64,000 nt of DNA from Streptomyces griseus subsp. griseus (GCF_000720255.1 NZ_JOJE01000010.1:109859-173858); one strand, 5' to 3'; shown: positions 7,598-16,660, counted from the first letter of the stretch. Program-made: numbers and translations. Notes: generated by a model not told the origin, from the letters alone.

Positions 7598-8890
7598 TCA
7601 GGCGGCGTTCGGCGAGGCCCCTGAAGACGCCTTCGGGGTCTCCTGGAGGAAGGTCTTCCAGCCCCCGGCCGGCTGCTGCCCGACACCGAGGGTGCGCAGC
7701 TTCGCCAGCACCTCCGGCTTCTGTACGTCGATCCAGTCCACGAACTGCCGGAAGGAGACCAGGCGTACGTCCGCGCCCTTCTCCTTCTCCCGCGCGATGT
7801 GCTTGAAGGCCTCCTCGACGGCGTCCATGTAGATGCCGCCGTTCCACTGCTCGAAGTGGTTGCCGACGAAGAAGGGTGCGCGATTTGTCTCGAATGCCCG
7901 CTTGAAGCCGGATATGTACGCCTGGGCCGACTGCCTCCGCCAGCCCGGGTAGTTGGAGGGCGGCGCCTTGGTCGAGTTGACCGACTGGTTGGCGAGCATG
8001 TTGTAGTCCATCGACAGGACCTCGAAGCCACGTCCGGGGAAAGGTATCTGCTGCAACGGCAGGTCCCAGATCTCCTGCTTCTTCTGCGGCCAGACCTGGG
8101 TGCCTCCGGAGGAGGAGGCGTCGTAGCGCCAGCCGAGGGCGCGGGCGGTGGGCAGCAGGTTGGACTGTCCGAGGAGGCAGGGCGTGCGGGCGCCGACGAG
8201 TTCCTTGTCGTAGTCGAAGGGCAGGGACGGCAGATCGGTCCAGCCGGTGTTGGTCCGCCACTCCTTGACGAAGGCCTTCGCCTGGTCGATCTCGCTGCGC
8301 CACTGCTTCGGGGTCCAGTTGCCGACGGTGCCGCTGCCGGAGCAGAAGTGCCCGTTGAAGTGGGTGCCGATCTCGTGTCCTTCGAGCCAGGCCCGGCGGA
8401 TGTTGGTCAGCGTCATCTTCACGTGCTCATCGGTGAGGTAACCGATGTCGGAGGCGCCGCGCGGGTTGTTCGGCGGGTTGTAGAGCCGCTTCTTCGACTC
8501 CGGCAGCAGGTACAGCCCGGAGAGGAAGAACGTCATGCTCGCGCCGTGCTCCTTGGCGAGGTCCAGGAAGCGCGGGAAGAGACCGTTGCCGACCTCGCCC
8601 GCGCCGTCCCAGGAGAAGACGACGAACTGCGGCGGCTCCTGACCCGGCTCCAGCGGCACGGGCTTCGCGGGCTGGTGGGGCTGCTTGCCGGTGAAGGAGG
8701 TGGAGCCGTCCCCGATGGGGCGGGCGGCCGGCGTCGGGCTGCCGGAGGGCTTGCCGGAACGGCCCTTTCCGGAACCGGCACTGTCCTTCGACCCGTCTGA
8801 CGACGAAAGGCCGCCGCAGCCCGCGAGTCCTGCGGCGGCCGCGGCGCCGGCGCCGAGTCCGAGCATCCCCCTGCGAGTGAGAGCGCGCAT
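7598..8890 (-). CDS. Exported lipoprotein with polysaccharide-deacetylase (NodB) fold
   Basis: 430 residues. The N-terminus has a twin-arginine-like start (TRRGMLGLG) and a lipobox (LAGC, C25), so it is probably exported by Tat and lipidated. A Ser/Gly/Pro-rich linker precedes a NodB-like domain. The first motif reads FSWDGA (residues 92-97), where carbohydrate esterase family 4 usually has TFDDG; the metal-binding histidine motif reads GHEIGTHFNGH (171-181). It probably acts on a cell-wall or secreted polysaccharide, but the changed first motif leaves the reaction uncertain. It sits between the ccs operon and the hemL pair on the same strand, probably with its own promoter in the 164-base gap upstream. 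Confidence 0.75.
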   Translation of the reverse strand: MRALTRRGMLGLGAGAAAAAGLAGCGGLSSSDGSKDSAGSGKGRSGKPSGSPTPAARPIGDGSTSFTGKQPHQPAKPVPLEPGQEPPQFVVFSWDGAGEVGNGLFPRFLDLAKEHGASMTFFLSGLYLLPESKKRLYNPPNNPRGASDIGYLTDEHVKMTLTNIRRAWLEGHEIGTHFNGHFCSGSGTVGNWTPKQWRSEIDQAKAFVKEWRTNTGWTDLPSLPFDYDKELVGARTPCLLGQSNLLPTARALGWRYDASSSGGTQVWPQKKQEIWDLPLQQIPFPGRGFEVLSMDYNMLANQSVNSTKAPPSNYPGWRRQSAQAYISGFKRAFETNRAPFFVGNHFEQWNGGIYMDAVEEAFKHIAREKEKGADVRLVSFRQFVDWIDVQKPEVLAKLRTLGVGQQPAGGWKTFLQETPKASSGASPNAA

Positions 8891-9054
8891 TGCTTCCCCG
8901 ATTCGTACGTCCTCTGGTGGTCACCCCTTCAGAGGACGTGACGAAGCGGGAGGTTCCTCGCGATCACCGCAAGTTCGCAATAATTTGTCACGAACGTGTC
9001 ATAGAGGCACTCGAGTCGCGCCGCGCACGCCCCGAGTGCTCACGAACCGGCCGC

Positions 9055-9738
9055 CTATGCCCCGAACGCCTTGCCCTGTCCCTTGACCGGCTTGGCACCG
9101 GCGAGGAGGTGGGCGGGGACGAGATCACGGGCCGGCTCGGTGTAGCCGACGGAGACGATCTTGTCACCCTGGTACGTGAACGTCGTCAGCGAGGCCAGCG
9201 TGCACTGCCGCTTGCGCGGGTCGTGCCACAGTCGGCGCCGCTCGACGTAGGACCGCACGATCCAGATCGGCAGCTGGTGACTGACCAGCACGGCCTCGTG
9301 CCCGCGGGCCACGTCCTTCGCCGCGTCCAGCGCCCCCTTCATCCGGACGACCTGGTCGACGTACGGCTCGCCCCACGAAGGCTTGAAGGGGTTCGTCAGA
9401 TGCTTCCAGTTGCCGGGCTTGCGCAGCGCGCCGTCGCCGACACCGAACGTCTTGCCCTGGAAGACGTTCTCGGCCTCGATCAGCCGCTCGTCGGTCGCGA
9501 GGTCCAGTCCGTGCGCCTTGGCGATCGGCGTCGCGGTCTCCTGGGCCCGCTCCAGCGGGGAGGCGACGACGTGGGTCACATCACGGGAGGAGAGGTGCTC
9601 GGCGACCCGGTCGGCCATCTGCCGCCCGAGCTCGGAGAGGTGGTACCCGCCGAGACGGCCGTACAGGATCCCGTCCGGGTTGGCGACCTCGCCGTGACGC
9701 ATGAGGTGGACGACGGTGATGTCCTTGTTGCTGGTCAT
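9055..9738 (-). CDS. Histidine phosphatase family protein (phosphoglycerate mutase-like)
   Basis: 227 residues. The phosphohistidine loop LMRHGE is at residues 12-17 (H15), with a second conserved histidine in VSHQLP and the [10 protein letters not shown] motif typical of the branch. These are phosphatases or mutases working through a phosphohistidine intermediate; the substrate cannot be read from the sequence. The ATG (complement of 9736-9738) overlaps the hemL stop as ATGA, so translation is coupled to hemL. Much longer in-frame extensions upstream are antisense readings of hemL and were excluded. Confidence 0.88.
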   Translation of the reverse strand: MTSNKDITVVHLMRHGEVANPDGILYGRLGGYHLSELGRQMADRVAEHLSSRDVTHVVASPLERAQETATPIAKAHGLDLATDERLIEAENVFQGKTFGVGDGALRKPGNWKHLTNPFKPSWGEPYVDQVVRMKGALDAAKDVARGHEAVLVSHQLPIWIVRSYVERRRLWHDPRKRQCTLASLTTFTYQGDKIVSVGYTEPARDLVPAHLLAGAKPVKGQGKAFGA

Positions 9739-11054
9739 GCCGCTGTGGCCTCCGCAGCCGCTCGGGCCGCCGCCGGGAGGGCGTCGGCGATCCGCTGGAT
9801 GGCCCGCTCGTCGTGGGCCGTGGACACGAACCAGGACTCGAACGACGACGGCGGCAGGTAGACGCCGTTCGCCAGCAGCGAGTGGAAGAAGGCGGTGAAG
9901 CGGAAGGACTCCTGCGCCTTGGCGTCCTCGTACGAACGCACCGCCCGGTCCGTGAAGAAGACGGAGAACATGTTGGAGGCGCTCTGCACGGCGTGTGCGA
10001 CGCCCTCCTTGGTGAGCGCCTCGGAGACGAGCGCCTGGATCCGCTCCGACACGTCGTTGACCTTGGCGTACGCGGCGTCGTCGAGAAGGCGCAGCTGGGC
10101 GAGCCCGGCGGCGGTGGCGACCGGGTTCCCGGAGAGGGTGCCGGCCTGGTAGACGGGCCCGGCGGGCGCGAGGTGCGCCATCACGTCGGCGCGGCCACCG
10201 AACGCGGCCGCGGGGAAGCCGCCGCCCATGACCTTGCCGAAGGTCATGAGGTCGGGCCGGACCCCGTCGATCCCGTACCAGCCGGCGCGGCTGGTACGGA
10301 AGCCGGTCATGACCTCGTCGGAGATGAACAGCGCGCCGTTCGCCCGGCAGGCGTCCTTGAGCCCCTGGTTGAACCCGGGCAGCGGCGGTACGACGCCCAT
10401 GTTGCCGGGCGAGGCCTCGGTGATCACGCAGGCGATCTCGCCCGGGTGCCGGTGGAAGGCCTCCTGCACGGCCTCCAGGTCGTTGTACGGCAGCACGATC
10501 GTGTCGCCGGCCTGGGCACCGGTGACGCCCGGAGTGTCGGGAAGCGCGAAGGTGGCGACGCCGCTGCCCGCGGCGGCGAGCAGGGAGTCGACGTGTCCGT
10601 GGTAGCACCCGGCGAACTTGATCACCTTGGACCGCTGGGTGAAGCCGCGGGCGAGCCGGATCGCCGACATGGTGGCCTCGGTCCCGCTGGAGACGAGCCG
10701 CACCTGCTCCACGGGCTCCACCCGCGCGACGATCTCCTCGGCGAGCGCGACCTCGCCCTCACCCGGGGTACCGAAGGAGGTGCCGCGCGCGACGGCGTCC
10801 TGCACGGCGGCGATGACCTCGGGGTGGGAGTGCCCGAGGATCATGGGCCCCCAGGAGCAGACGAGATCGACGTACTCCCGGCCGTCCGCGTCCTTCAGGT
10901 AGGGACCGGTACCCGACACCATGAACCGGGGCGTACCGCCCACGGCACGGAAGGCGCGTACCGGGGAGTTCACGCCACCCGGTGTGACGGCGGCCGCACG
11001 GTCGAATAGAGCCTGCGACACAGGCGCTTCGTATGTATAGGGCAGTTCGCTCAT
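9735..11054 (-). CDS. hemL: Glutamate-1-semialdehyde 2,1-aminomutase
   Basis: A 439-residue PLP enzyme of aminotransferase class III. It converts glutamate-1-semialdehyde to 5-aminolevulinate, the second step of the C5 heme pathway, after HemA (encoded at 49-51 kb here). The PLP lysine is K274 in [10 protein letters not shown]. The [13 protein letters not shown] cofactor-phosphate motif and the [12 protein letters not shown] motif are intact. It is the promoter-proximal gene of a pair with the histidine phosphatase, and lies in the same block as the cytochrome c maturation genes that consume heme. Confidence 0.95.
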   Translation of the reverse strand: MSELPYTYEAPVSQALFDRAAAVTPGGVNSPVRAFRAVGGTPRFMVSGTGPYLKDADGREYVDLVCSWGPMILGHSHPEVIAAVQDAVARGTSFGTPGEGEVALAEEIVARVEPVEQVRLVSSGTEATMSAIRLARGFTQRSKVIKFAGCYHGHVDSLLAAAGSGVATFALPDTPGVTGAQAGDTIVLPYNDLEAVQEAFHRHPGEIACVITEASPGNMGVVPPLPGFNQGLKDACRANGALFISDEVMTGFRTSRAGWYGIDGVRPDLMTFGKVMGGGFPAAAFGGRADVMAHLAPAGPVYQAGTLSGNPVATAAGLAQLRLLDDAAYAKVNDVSERIQALVSEALTKEGVAHAVQSASNMFSVFFTDRAVRSYEDAKAQESFRFTAFFHSLLANGVYLPPSSFESWFVSTAHDERAIQRIADALPAAARAAAEATAA

Positions 11055-11440
11055 GACCTGCGACTTCTCCGACTTCTCGGACTCAGGTTGCCAAGTGACC
11101 TCCTCAGGGTAGGCCAGGGGCCGCGGGGGTCAGGGGCGAGCGGGACCGCCGACCGGCCGCCGAACCGGCTGAACCCGCTGCTGAACCGGCGCACAGTCCG
11201 CATAACGTGGTGGACAACCCGCAGCCCCACATGATCTGCGAGACTGGCACCTGATACACGCAGCTCAACCGGGCCATGGTGTACAGAACCTTGCACCGTG
11301 GCTTCTTCAGGGCTGCAAAGATCCTGCGGGCAGGTGTTTCAACGCACGTTTCGGCGGGCGACCGTGGGGGAGGTCACTGACACGATGATCGGGTTGCGCG
11401 GCGGGGGCCACGCGTCCTAAAAAAGCAGTCGGGTGGAGAT
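11055..11440. other. Intergenic region upstream of hemL and of the conserved unknown gene
   Basis: 386 bases between two divergent genes. It must hold both promoters. I see no tRNA, no strong terminator hairpin and no convincing small gene. Short open frames on the minus strand here have ordinary out-of-frame composition. Confidence 0.5.
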
Positions 11441-12724
11441 ATGCATCGCGGTGGCGGACTGGGCGAGGGGACTGACGACCTGGGTCCTCGACGTGCCCGG
11501 CGGGGAAGGCACCGGCGCGACGCGGAGGACACGACCGAAGCACGTCAGGCACACGGTGTACCGAGTGAGTCCGAGGGGCTGGACCGACGGGTCGAGCAGC
11601 TGAGGGCGGGGAGCAGGAATGGTGGTCGGGTGGGGGTGACGTACAAGTACTTCGGCGCGCCGGACGGCGCGACCGCGGCCCGCGTCCCGATCTCGATGCG
11701 CCCCGAAGAGCTCGGCGGCGACGAGCTGGGCATGAACGGCATGTTCACCAAGATCAAGCCGGAGACGATGGCCGCGATGGTGCTGACCGGCATCGAGGGT
11801 GTGCCCCTGCACAAGGTGCCGCCCCTGGAACTCGTGGTCCTGCACCCCGACTACGCCGTCGTGAAACTCCCCATGACCGTCGTGGACCCCCTCCGCGACA
11901 TCGGCGAGGAGGCCGTCGGCGCCGCCGCCTTCATCTGGTCCACCGTGCCGGACCGGGGCGGCCCGCGGGACGCGTTCAACGTGTACCAGCTGCTGCACGA
12001 GTGGCAGGACTTCTCGCACCGGCTGCATGAGGCGGGGCATCAGCCTTATTGCCTGGTGTGGCCCTGAGCCGGGGTTTCGCTGGTTTCGGGCGGGGTTTCC
12101 GGACCTCGCCTCGGTCTTGTGCGGAGGCGAGCCTTCAGGCCGCCGGGGCGCATTGCTTTCGCTGGGGACACTGATATGCCCTGAGCTTCCGGAGCCGGGG
12201 CTTCCGTGAAGGTGGACCAGATCACCCTCGACGACGAACACTTCCGCGGCCCGGAAGGTCCTACGGATCCTGACCAGCTCAGCGGCCCCACTCGGTGGCG
12301 GCAGAGAGCGGTTGATGAGTTCGGCTGCCGTTCGGGCGTCGTCGACAGTGATGACGAAGCGGGTTCCACGGGTGAGTTCCAGCCACAGCGCGTCGCCCGC
12401 CCGCAGGGACACGGCCAGCGTGCCCGGTTTCCACCGGTAGCCCCAGCCGCCGATCTCCATCGGCCGCGTCCAGCGCGCCGACGCGCGCTCGATCCGGTCC
12501 ATCGGGATGTGGCGGCGCAGGAAGGGCACGAGCACCGAGGCAACCGTGACGCCCTCGGACGACACCGTCACCTTGATGCCGCCGGTAACAAGAAAAGCAG
12601 CCGCCGCCGCCAAGAGACTGACCGCCCGGGGCCTCGCCACGAAGACCGCGAACACGGCGAGCGCGATGGCCATGACCACGCCGACAGCGAGCATCCAGGA
12701 CCGGCCGCTTGCCCTCGCCTTCAT
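11417..12724 (-). CDS. Small membrane protein with PH-like C-terminal region; 3' end uncertain
   Basis: Reading from the ATG complement at 12724, the first 145 residues or so look like a real actinobacterial membrane protein. There are two hydrophobic helices (about residues 10-45), then the IPMDRIERASARWTRP and GGWGYRW motifs and a FVITVDDARTAAELINRSL ending, where relatives normally stop. Here no stop follows: the frame continues for another 290 residues or so, antisense through the conserved gene 11441-12067, with composition typical of a shadow frame. I trust 12290-12724. The tail may be non-functional read-through after loss of the stop, or the gene may be decaying. Confidence 0.4.
   Translation of the reverse strand: MKARASGRSWMLAVGVVMAIALAVFAVFVARPRAVSLLAAAAAFLVTGGIKVTVSSEGVTVASVLVPFLRRHIPMDRIERASARWTRPMEIGGWGYRWKPGTLAVSLRAGDALWLELTRGTRFVITVDDARTAAELINRSLPPPSGAAELVRIRRTFRAAEVFVVEGDLVHLHGSPGSGSSGHISVPSESNAPRRPEGSPPHKTEARSGNPARNQRNPGSGPHQAIRLMPRLMQPVREVLPLVQQLVHVERVPRAAPVRHGGPDEGGGADGLLADVAEGVHDGHGEFHDGVVGVQDHEFQGRHLVQGHTLDAGQHHRGHRLRLDLGEHAVHAQLVAAELFGAHRDRDAGRGRAVRRAEVLVRHPHPTTIPAPRPQLLDPSVQPLGLTRYTVCLTCFGRVLRVAPVPSPPGTSRTQVVSPLAQSATAMHISTRLLF
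11441..12067 (+). CDS. Conserved protein of unknown function
   Basis: 208 residues as drawn. The first 65 or so are Arg/Gly/Glu-rich and look disordered. From about residue 66 (VTYKYFGAPDGA) the sequence becomes well ordered to the end, with few charges out of place and a final CLVWP. An ATG at 11441 with a very close GGTGGAG is used here. The GTG codon for the residue just before VTYKYF is an alternative start that would give about 143 residues. It lies beside hemL but divergent from it. Its whole length is overlapped on the other strand by an open frame (see 11417-12724). No recognised domain; function unknown. Confidence 0.6.
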   Translation: MHRGGGLGEGTDDLGPRRARRGRHRRDAEDTTEARQAHGVPSESEGLDRRVEQLRAGSRNGGRVGVTYKYFGAPDGATAARVPISMRPEELGGDELGMNGMFTKIKPETMAAMVLTGIEGVPLHKVPPLELVVLHPDYAVVKLPMTVVDPLRDIGEEAVGAAAFIWSTVPDRGGPRDAFNVYQLLHEWQDFSHRLHEAGHQPYCLVWP

Positions 12725-12889
12725 AGAACGAGGGCAGCAAGATCCAGGAGGCATGATCCGGACACTTCACCCGCCGCACGTTCGCCACCAGGGCACCGCA
12801 CACCGTGACAGGCTCGCCTGAAAAGTGGCGCGTCGCCGATCGGCACGGCACCTCGACTCATCGCGTCGAGGATGGCACCGTAAATCAGC

Positions 12890-14935
12890 GTGAAGCAGCT
12901 TAAAAGCGGACAAAGTAAAGGCGGGGTGCGCTGGCGGCTCGTGCTGGCGAGCACCACCATGCTCTTCGTCGAGTTGGCCCTGATCAGATGGGCGGGCGCC
13001 AACGTCGTCCATCTCAGCTACTTCTCGAACTTCATCCTGCTGGGATCGTTCCTGGGCATCGGCATCGGGTTCCTGCTCCCCGCCCAGGGCGGACAGTGGC
13101 TCAAACGCTGGACACCGGTCCCCCTCGCGCTCCTGATCATCCTGGTACGCGAGTTCCCGGTGCAGGTACGCCAGAGCAGCAACGAGGTCATCTACTTCAC
13201 CGCCGTGAAGACCACCGGCCTCCCCGAGTGGGTGACACTGCCGGCCATCTTCCTGCTGACCGCGGTGATCATGGCGGGGATCGGCAAGATCACCGCCGAT
13301 CTCTTCCGTCAGCTCCCCTCGCTCGACGCCTACCGCTACGACCTGCTCGGCAGCATCACCGGATCGGCGTCCTTCGCCCTGCTGTCCTGGCTACGCGCCC
13401 CGTCGGTCGTGTGGGGCGTACTCGCCGCCGCGGCCCTGCTGGTCCTCGGAGGACGGCGCAACACGCTGCGGTACGGCATTCCCCTCACGGCGATGGTCGC
13501 CGCGCTGTTCATGGAGACGATCACGACCGGCATCTCCTGGTCGCCCTACTACAAGCTCGAGGTCCAGCCCGCGCCGACCACCACCCGGACCTATTACATC
13601 TCCGCCAACGGCGTCCAGCACCAGAGCACCGCGCCACTGCCGGTGCTGATGCGGCAGGACTCGCCCTATCGGACGGCGTACGACGAGACGCCCCGCAACC
13701 CGCACAGGCGCGTGCTGATCATCGGGGCCGGCAACGGCAACGACGTGGCGGTCGCTCTCGCACACGGAGCGGAGCGCGTGGACGCGGTCGAGATCGATCC
13801 CCGGCTGCAGGAGATCGGCGCACAGCTGCACCCCGCGAGGCCGTACGACAACCCCAGGGTGCACGTCCACATCAACGACGGACGGGCCTTCCTGGAGCGC
13901 ACGAAGACCAAGTACGACCTCGTCGTCCTGGCGCTCCCGGACTCGCTGACGCTGGTGTCCGGTGCGAGCAACCTGCGCCTGGAGAGCTACCTGTTCACCA
14001 AGCAGGCGTTCGAGGCCGCGCGGGATCACCTGGAGCCGGACGGCGCGTTCGCCATGTACAACTACTACCGCAAGAGCTGGTTGGTCGACCGGTTCGCCGG
14101 AACCCTCGACGAGGTCTACGGCCACGCCCCCTGTCTGACGACGTTCAAGAGGACCGCGGCCGTGCTGGTGGCCGGGATGACGCCCGCCGACCAGTCCTGC
14201 CAGAGGGTCTGGCAGGCCAGTGGCGCGGTCCCGGCCGCCGCGACCGACGACCGCCCCTTCCCGTATCTGCTGCACCGGAGCATCCCCACGCTCTACCTGG
14301 GCGCGCTGGGCGGAATTCTGCTGGTGACCGTCCTGTCGGTGCGCCTGACCGGGGTGTCCGTCCGCAAGACGTTCCGGTACATCGACATGTTCCTGCTGGG
14401 CGCGGCCTTCCTGCTGCTCGAAACGAAGAACGTGATCGGCTTCGCGCTCTACTTCGGTACCACCTGGCTGGTCAACGCCCTCGTCTTCCTCGGTGTCCTG
14501 CTCGCCGTCCTCGCGGCGGTCGAGGTCCGGCGCAGACTGCGGCGGGTCAACCAGCCGCTGCTGCAACTCCTGCTCTTCGGCTCCCTGGCCGTGGCGTGGC
14601 TCGTCCCCGCCCAGGCCGTGCTCTCGCTGCCCTTCGCCGGCCGGCTCGCCGCCGCCATCGCCCTGGCCTTCGCCCCCATCTTCTGCGCCAACCTCATCTT
14701 CTCCGACCGTCTGGCGTCCGCCCCGGACCCGACCTCCGCGTTCGGTGCGAACCTGCTCGGCGCGATGACCGGGGGCGCGATCGAATACCTGGCCCTGGTG
14801 ACGGGTTACCACGCGCTGCTGCTGATCGTGGCCGCCCTGTACCTCGGGGCCTGCGTCGCCATGCGCTTCACCGGGCGCGGGCCGGGCGCGCAGGCACCGC
14901 GGGTGCCGGACGCGACGGTGAGAGCCAAGACCTAG
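12890..14935 (+). CDS. Membrane-embedded spermidine-synthase-like protein
   Basis: 681 residues from a GTG start. Three parts are visible: an N-terminal block of about seven hydrophobic helices (residues 15-215), a central soluble domain with the SAM-binding core VLIIGAGNGNDV (about 273-284) and VEIDPRL typical of polyamine aminopropyltransferases, and a C-terminal block of helices (about 465-665). It belongs to the fused transporter-like/spermidine synthase-like membrane proteins. Whether it makes polyamines is unknown, because those fusions often lack a decarboxylated-SAM partner gene and none is seen here. It stands alone between a divergent gene and the HNH endonuclease. Confidence 0.75.
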   Translation: MKQLKSGQSKGGVRWRLVLASTTMLFVELALIRWAGANVVHLSYFSNFILLGSFLGIGIGFLLPAQGGQWLKRWTPVPLALLIILVREFPVQVRQSSNEVIYFTAVKTTGLPEWVTLPAIFLLTAVIMAGIGKITADLFRQLPSLDAYRYDLLGSITGSASFALLSWLRAPSVVWGVLAAAALLVLGGRRNTLRYGIPLTAMVAALFMETITTGISWSPYYKLEVQPAPTTTRTYYISANGVQHQSTAPLPVLMRQDSPYRTAYDETPRNPHRRVLIIGAGNGNDVAVALAHGAERVDAVEIDPRLQEIGAQLHPARPYDNPRVHVHINDGRAFLERTKTKYDLVVLALPDSLTLVSGASNLRLESYLFTKQAFEAARDHLEPDGAFAMYNYYRKSWLVDRFAGTLDEVYGHAPCLTTFKRTAAVLVAGMTPADQSCQRVWQASGAVPAAATDDRPFPYLLHRSIPTLYLGALGGILLVTVLSVRLTGVSVRKTFRYIDMFLLGAAFLLLETKNVIGFALYFGTTWLVNALVFLGVLLAVLAAVEVRRRLRRVNQPLLQLLLFGSLAVAWLVPAQAVLSLPFAGRLAAAIALAFAPIFCANLIFSDRLASAPDPTSAFGANLLGAMTGGAIEYLALVTGYHALLLIVAALYLGACVAMRFTGRGPGAQAPRVPDATVRAKT

Positions 14936-15005
14936 CCGGGTGCGAAGTGGCCGCTGGGGTCGACGTGTCCAAGAGGCGAGGACGGCGGCCCTACGATCAC
15001 TGTCC

Positions 15006-15899
15006 ATGGACTGGCTCGAGCGCACCGCGGGACTGCGGCAATGGAGCAGGAGCGGGACGCGGGCTCCTCACAAGCCGCTGCTGTTCCTGTACGCCCTCGG
15101 CCGGTTCCAGGAGGACGCCGACGGCTCGTTGCGGTACAGCGCGGTGGAACAGGACCTGCAGCGGCTGCTGACCGAGTACGGGCCGCCCAACAGGACGACA
15201 CCCGCCTACCCGTTCCACCACTTGGCCAACGACGGTGTGTGGGAAGTGCGTACCGACCGTGGGCCCGGCAGCCCCGGGACCGGGGTGCGGGACCTGCGGG
15301 ACACGGGCGCCACCGGACGGCTCGCGCCCGACCTGCGAGCAGCGCTGCGACGCGAGCCGCCGCTGCTGGGCAGGATCGCGCGGCTCTTGCTCGACCAGCA
15401 CTTCCCGCCCTCACTCCACGGCGACCTGTGCGAAGCCGTCGGCCTGGAACTGGAGCCCGCGGAGACCGAGCGGCTCCCGAGCGTGCGGCGACAACGGGAC
15501 CGACGTATGCGAGAGCTCGTGCTGACCGCCTACGAGTACCGGTGCGCCTTCTGCGGTTACGACGGCAGGATCGGCGCGGTGCCGGTCGGGCTGGAGGCCG
15601 CGCACGTGCGGTGGTGGGCGTTCGGCGGCCCCGACGACATCGAGAACGGGCTGTGTCTGTGCTCGCTGCACCACAAGCTCCTCGACAAGGGTGTCCTCGG
15701 CGTCGGCGAGGGTGAGCGAATCCTGGTCTCGCAACGCTTCATCGGCCACAGCCCCGCCGCCCGCGAGCACGTCACAGCCCTCGCGGGCCGTCCGCTGCTC
15801 GGCCCGCAGCCCGGTGCACGCTCCGTGGCGGCCGCCCACCGCGACTGGCACAGCCGTCAGGTCTTCCACGGCAGCCCACGCCCGGCCACCGCTGTCTGA
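15006..15899 (+). CDS. Probable phosphorothioate-DNA-dependent HNH restriction endonuclease
   Basis: 297 residues from ATG 15006. The N-terminal half (about residues 1-150: WSRSGTRAPHKPLLFLYAL and the YPFHHLANDGVWEV segment) resembles the sulfur-binding domain of ScoMcrA/SprMcrA-type enzymes. The C-terminal half is an HNH nuclease: CAFC (C180, C183), EAAHVRWW (H200), IENGLCLCSLHHKLLD (H222, H223). Such type IV enzymes cut DNA carrying backbone phosphorothioate modification and so exclude dnd-modified foreign DNA. No dnd or methylase genes are present in the window, as expected for a type IV enzyme. The domain order and size match the SprMcrA type. Activity and specificity are inferred. Confidence 0.72.
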   Translation: MDWLERTAGLRQWSRSGTRAPHKPLLFLYALGRFQEDADGSLRYSAVEQDLQRLLTEYGPPNRTTPAYPFHHLANDGVWEVRTDRGPGSPGTGVRDLRDTGATGRLAPDLRAALRREPPLLGRIARLLLDQHFPPSLHGDLCEAVGLELEPAETERLPSVRRQRDRRMRELVLTAYEYRCAFCGYDGRIGAVPVGLEAAHVRWWAFGGPDDIENGLCLCSLHHKLLDKGVLGVGEGERILVSQRFIGHSPAAREHVTALAGRPLLGPQPGARSVAAAHRDWHSRQVFHGSPRPATAV

Positions 15900-16518
15900 T
15901 CCGCGCCGCGACCGGCGTGGTACGGGGCCGACTCGCCGTCGGCGTGATCGTGACCACGGCTGCCGTCGACGTACCCGAGTTGTTGCAGCGGTACCGTGCC
16001 CAGCACCCGGACGTCCACGTCGCCCTCCGGTCCGGACGCGGCGACGACCTCGCGGCGGCGGTCCGGGACGGCGAATTGGACATCGCCTTTCTCGGCCTGC
16101 CGGAGGGCGAGCGGCCCTCCGGCGTGGAACCGTCGTCCTCGATCATGACGAGCATGTGCTGGTGGTGCCGGCCGGGCACCGGTTGGCGGGCGCTGCCCGG
16201 GTCACGCTGGAGGAGATCGCCGAGGAGACGTTCGTGGACTTCGTGGCCGGAACCCCCGCCCGAGCCCAGTCCGACAAGGCGTTCGCCGCCGCGGGACTGG
16301 TCCGCGAGGTCGCTTACGAGGCCGGTGTCGTCGAGCTGATCACCCGGCTGATCGGGCGCGGACTCGGCGTCGCGCTGCTGCCGTCGGCGTTCATCCGGCC
16401 CCTGGCCGCCGACGATCCCGAACTGGCGCTGGTCCCGGTGGTCGACGGGCCGCATCGCGTCGAGTATCTGGCGTGGAGCCGCTTTGCCCGGCCACCCGGG
16501 CGATGCTCGACGTCCTAG
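15899..16518 (+). pseudogene. LysR-type regulator remnant, N-terminus missing and frameshifted
   Basis: Directly abutting the HNH gene stop, one frame reads TGVVRGRLAVGVIVTTAAVDVPELL, the start of a LysR substrate-binding domain. It continues through ALRSGRGDDLAAAVRDGELDIAFLGLP. Around 16120-16140 homology jumps to another frame (VLDHDEHVLVVPAGHRL through RPLAADDPELALVPVVDG). The helix-turn-helix domain that should precede it is absent, and the junction lies at the end of the HNH gene. So the gene was truncated at the 5' end and then frameshifted. It is very unlikely to give a functional regulator. Confidence 0.75.
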
Positions 16519-16613
16519 GGGTCGGACCCCGCCCATAGGCCCCAAGCCGACCACGGGTACGGGCCTTGACAGCCCTGGTCGAGCAATCGCCGCTTTCCGC
16601 AGCGGAGTTAAAA

Positions 16614-16645
16614 CGCGGTACACGGCCGGCCCGCCGTGTACCGCG
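16614..16645 (-). terminator. Terminator hairpin of the DUF7144-SHOCT-DUF6325 group
   Basis: A 13-base stem, CGCGGTACACGGC (16614-16626) with GCCGTGTACCGCG (16633-16645) and a six-base loop, sits just past the DUF7144 stop. Confidence 0.6.
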
Positions 16646-16660
16646 CCTCCGACCGGAGGT

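Noticed and set aside
9055..10608. Histidine phosphatase frame extended by 290 residues
   Set aside because: The extension lies antisense-shifted inside hemL; the ATG overlapping the hemL stop is the natural start.
11055..11440. Riboswitch or leader RNA upstream of hemL
   Set aside because: No convincing conserved stem structure or terminator/antiterminator pair is visible.
12206..12808. Plus-strand frame opposite the small membrane protein
   Set aside because: Composition (Arg/His/Pro/Asp-rich, no hydrophobic core) is that of a shadow frame.
14940..15005. Extended start for the HNH endonuclease
   Set aside because: The 22 extra codons are Arg-rich with shadow-like composition; ATG 15006 begins where the family starts.
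12988..15171. A 727-residue Arg/Pro-rich frame within the spermidine-synthase-like gene
   Set aside because: Its composition is that of an out-of-frame reading of the real gene at 12890-14935.
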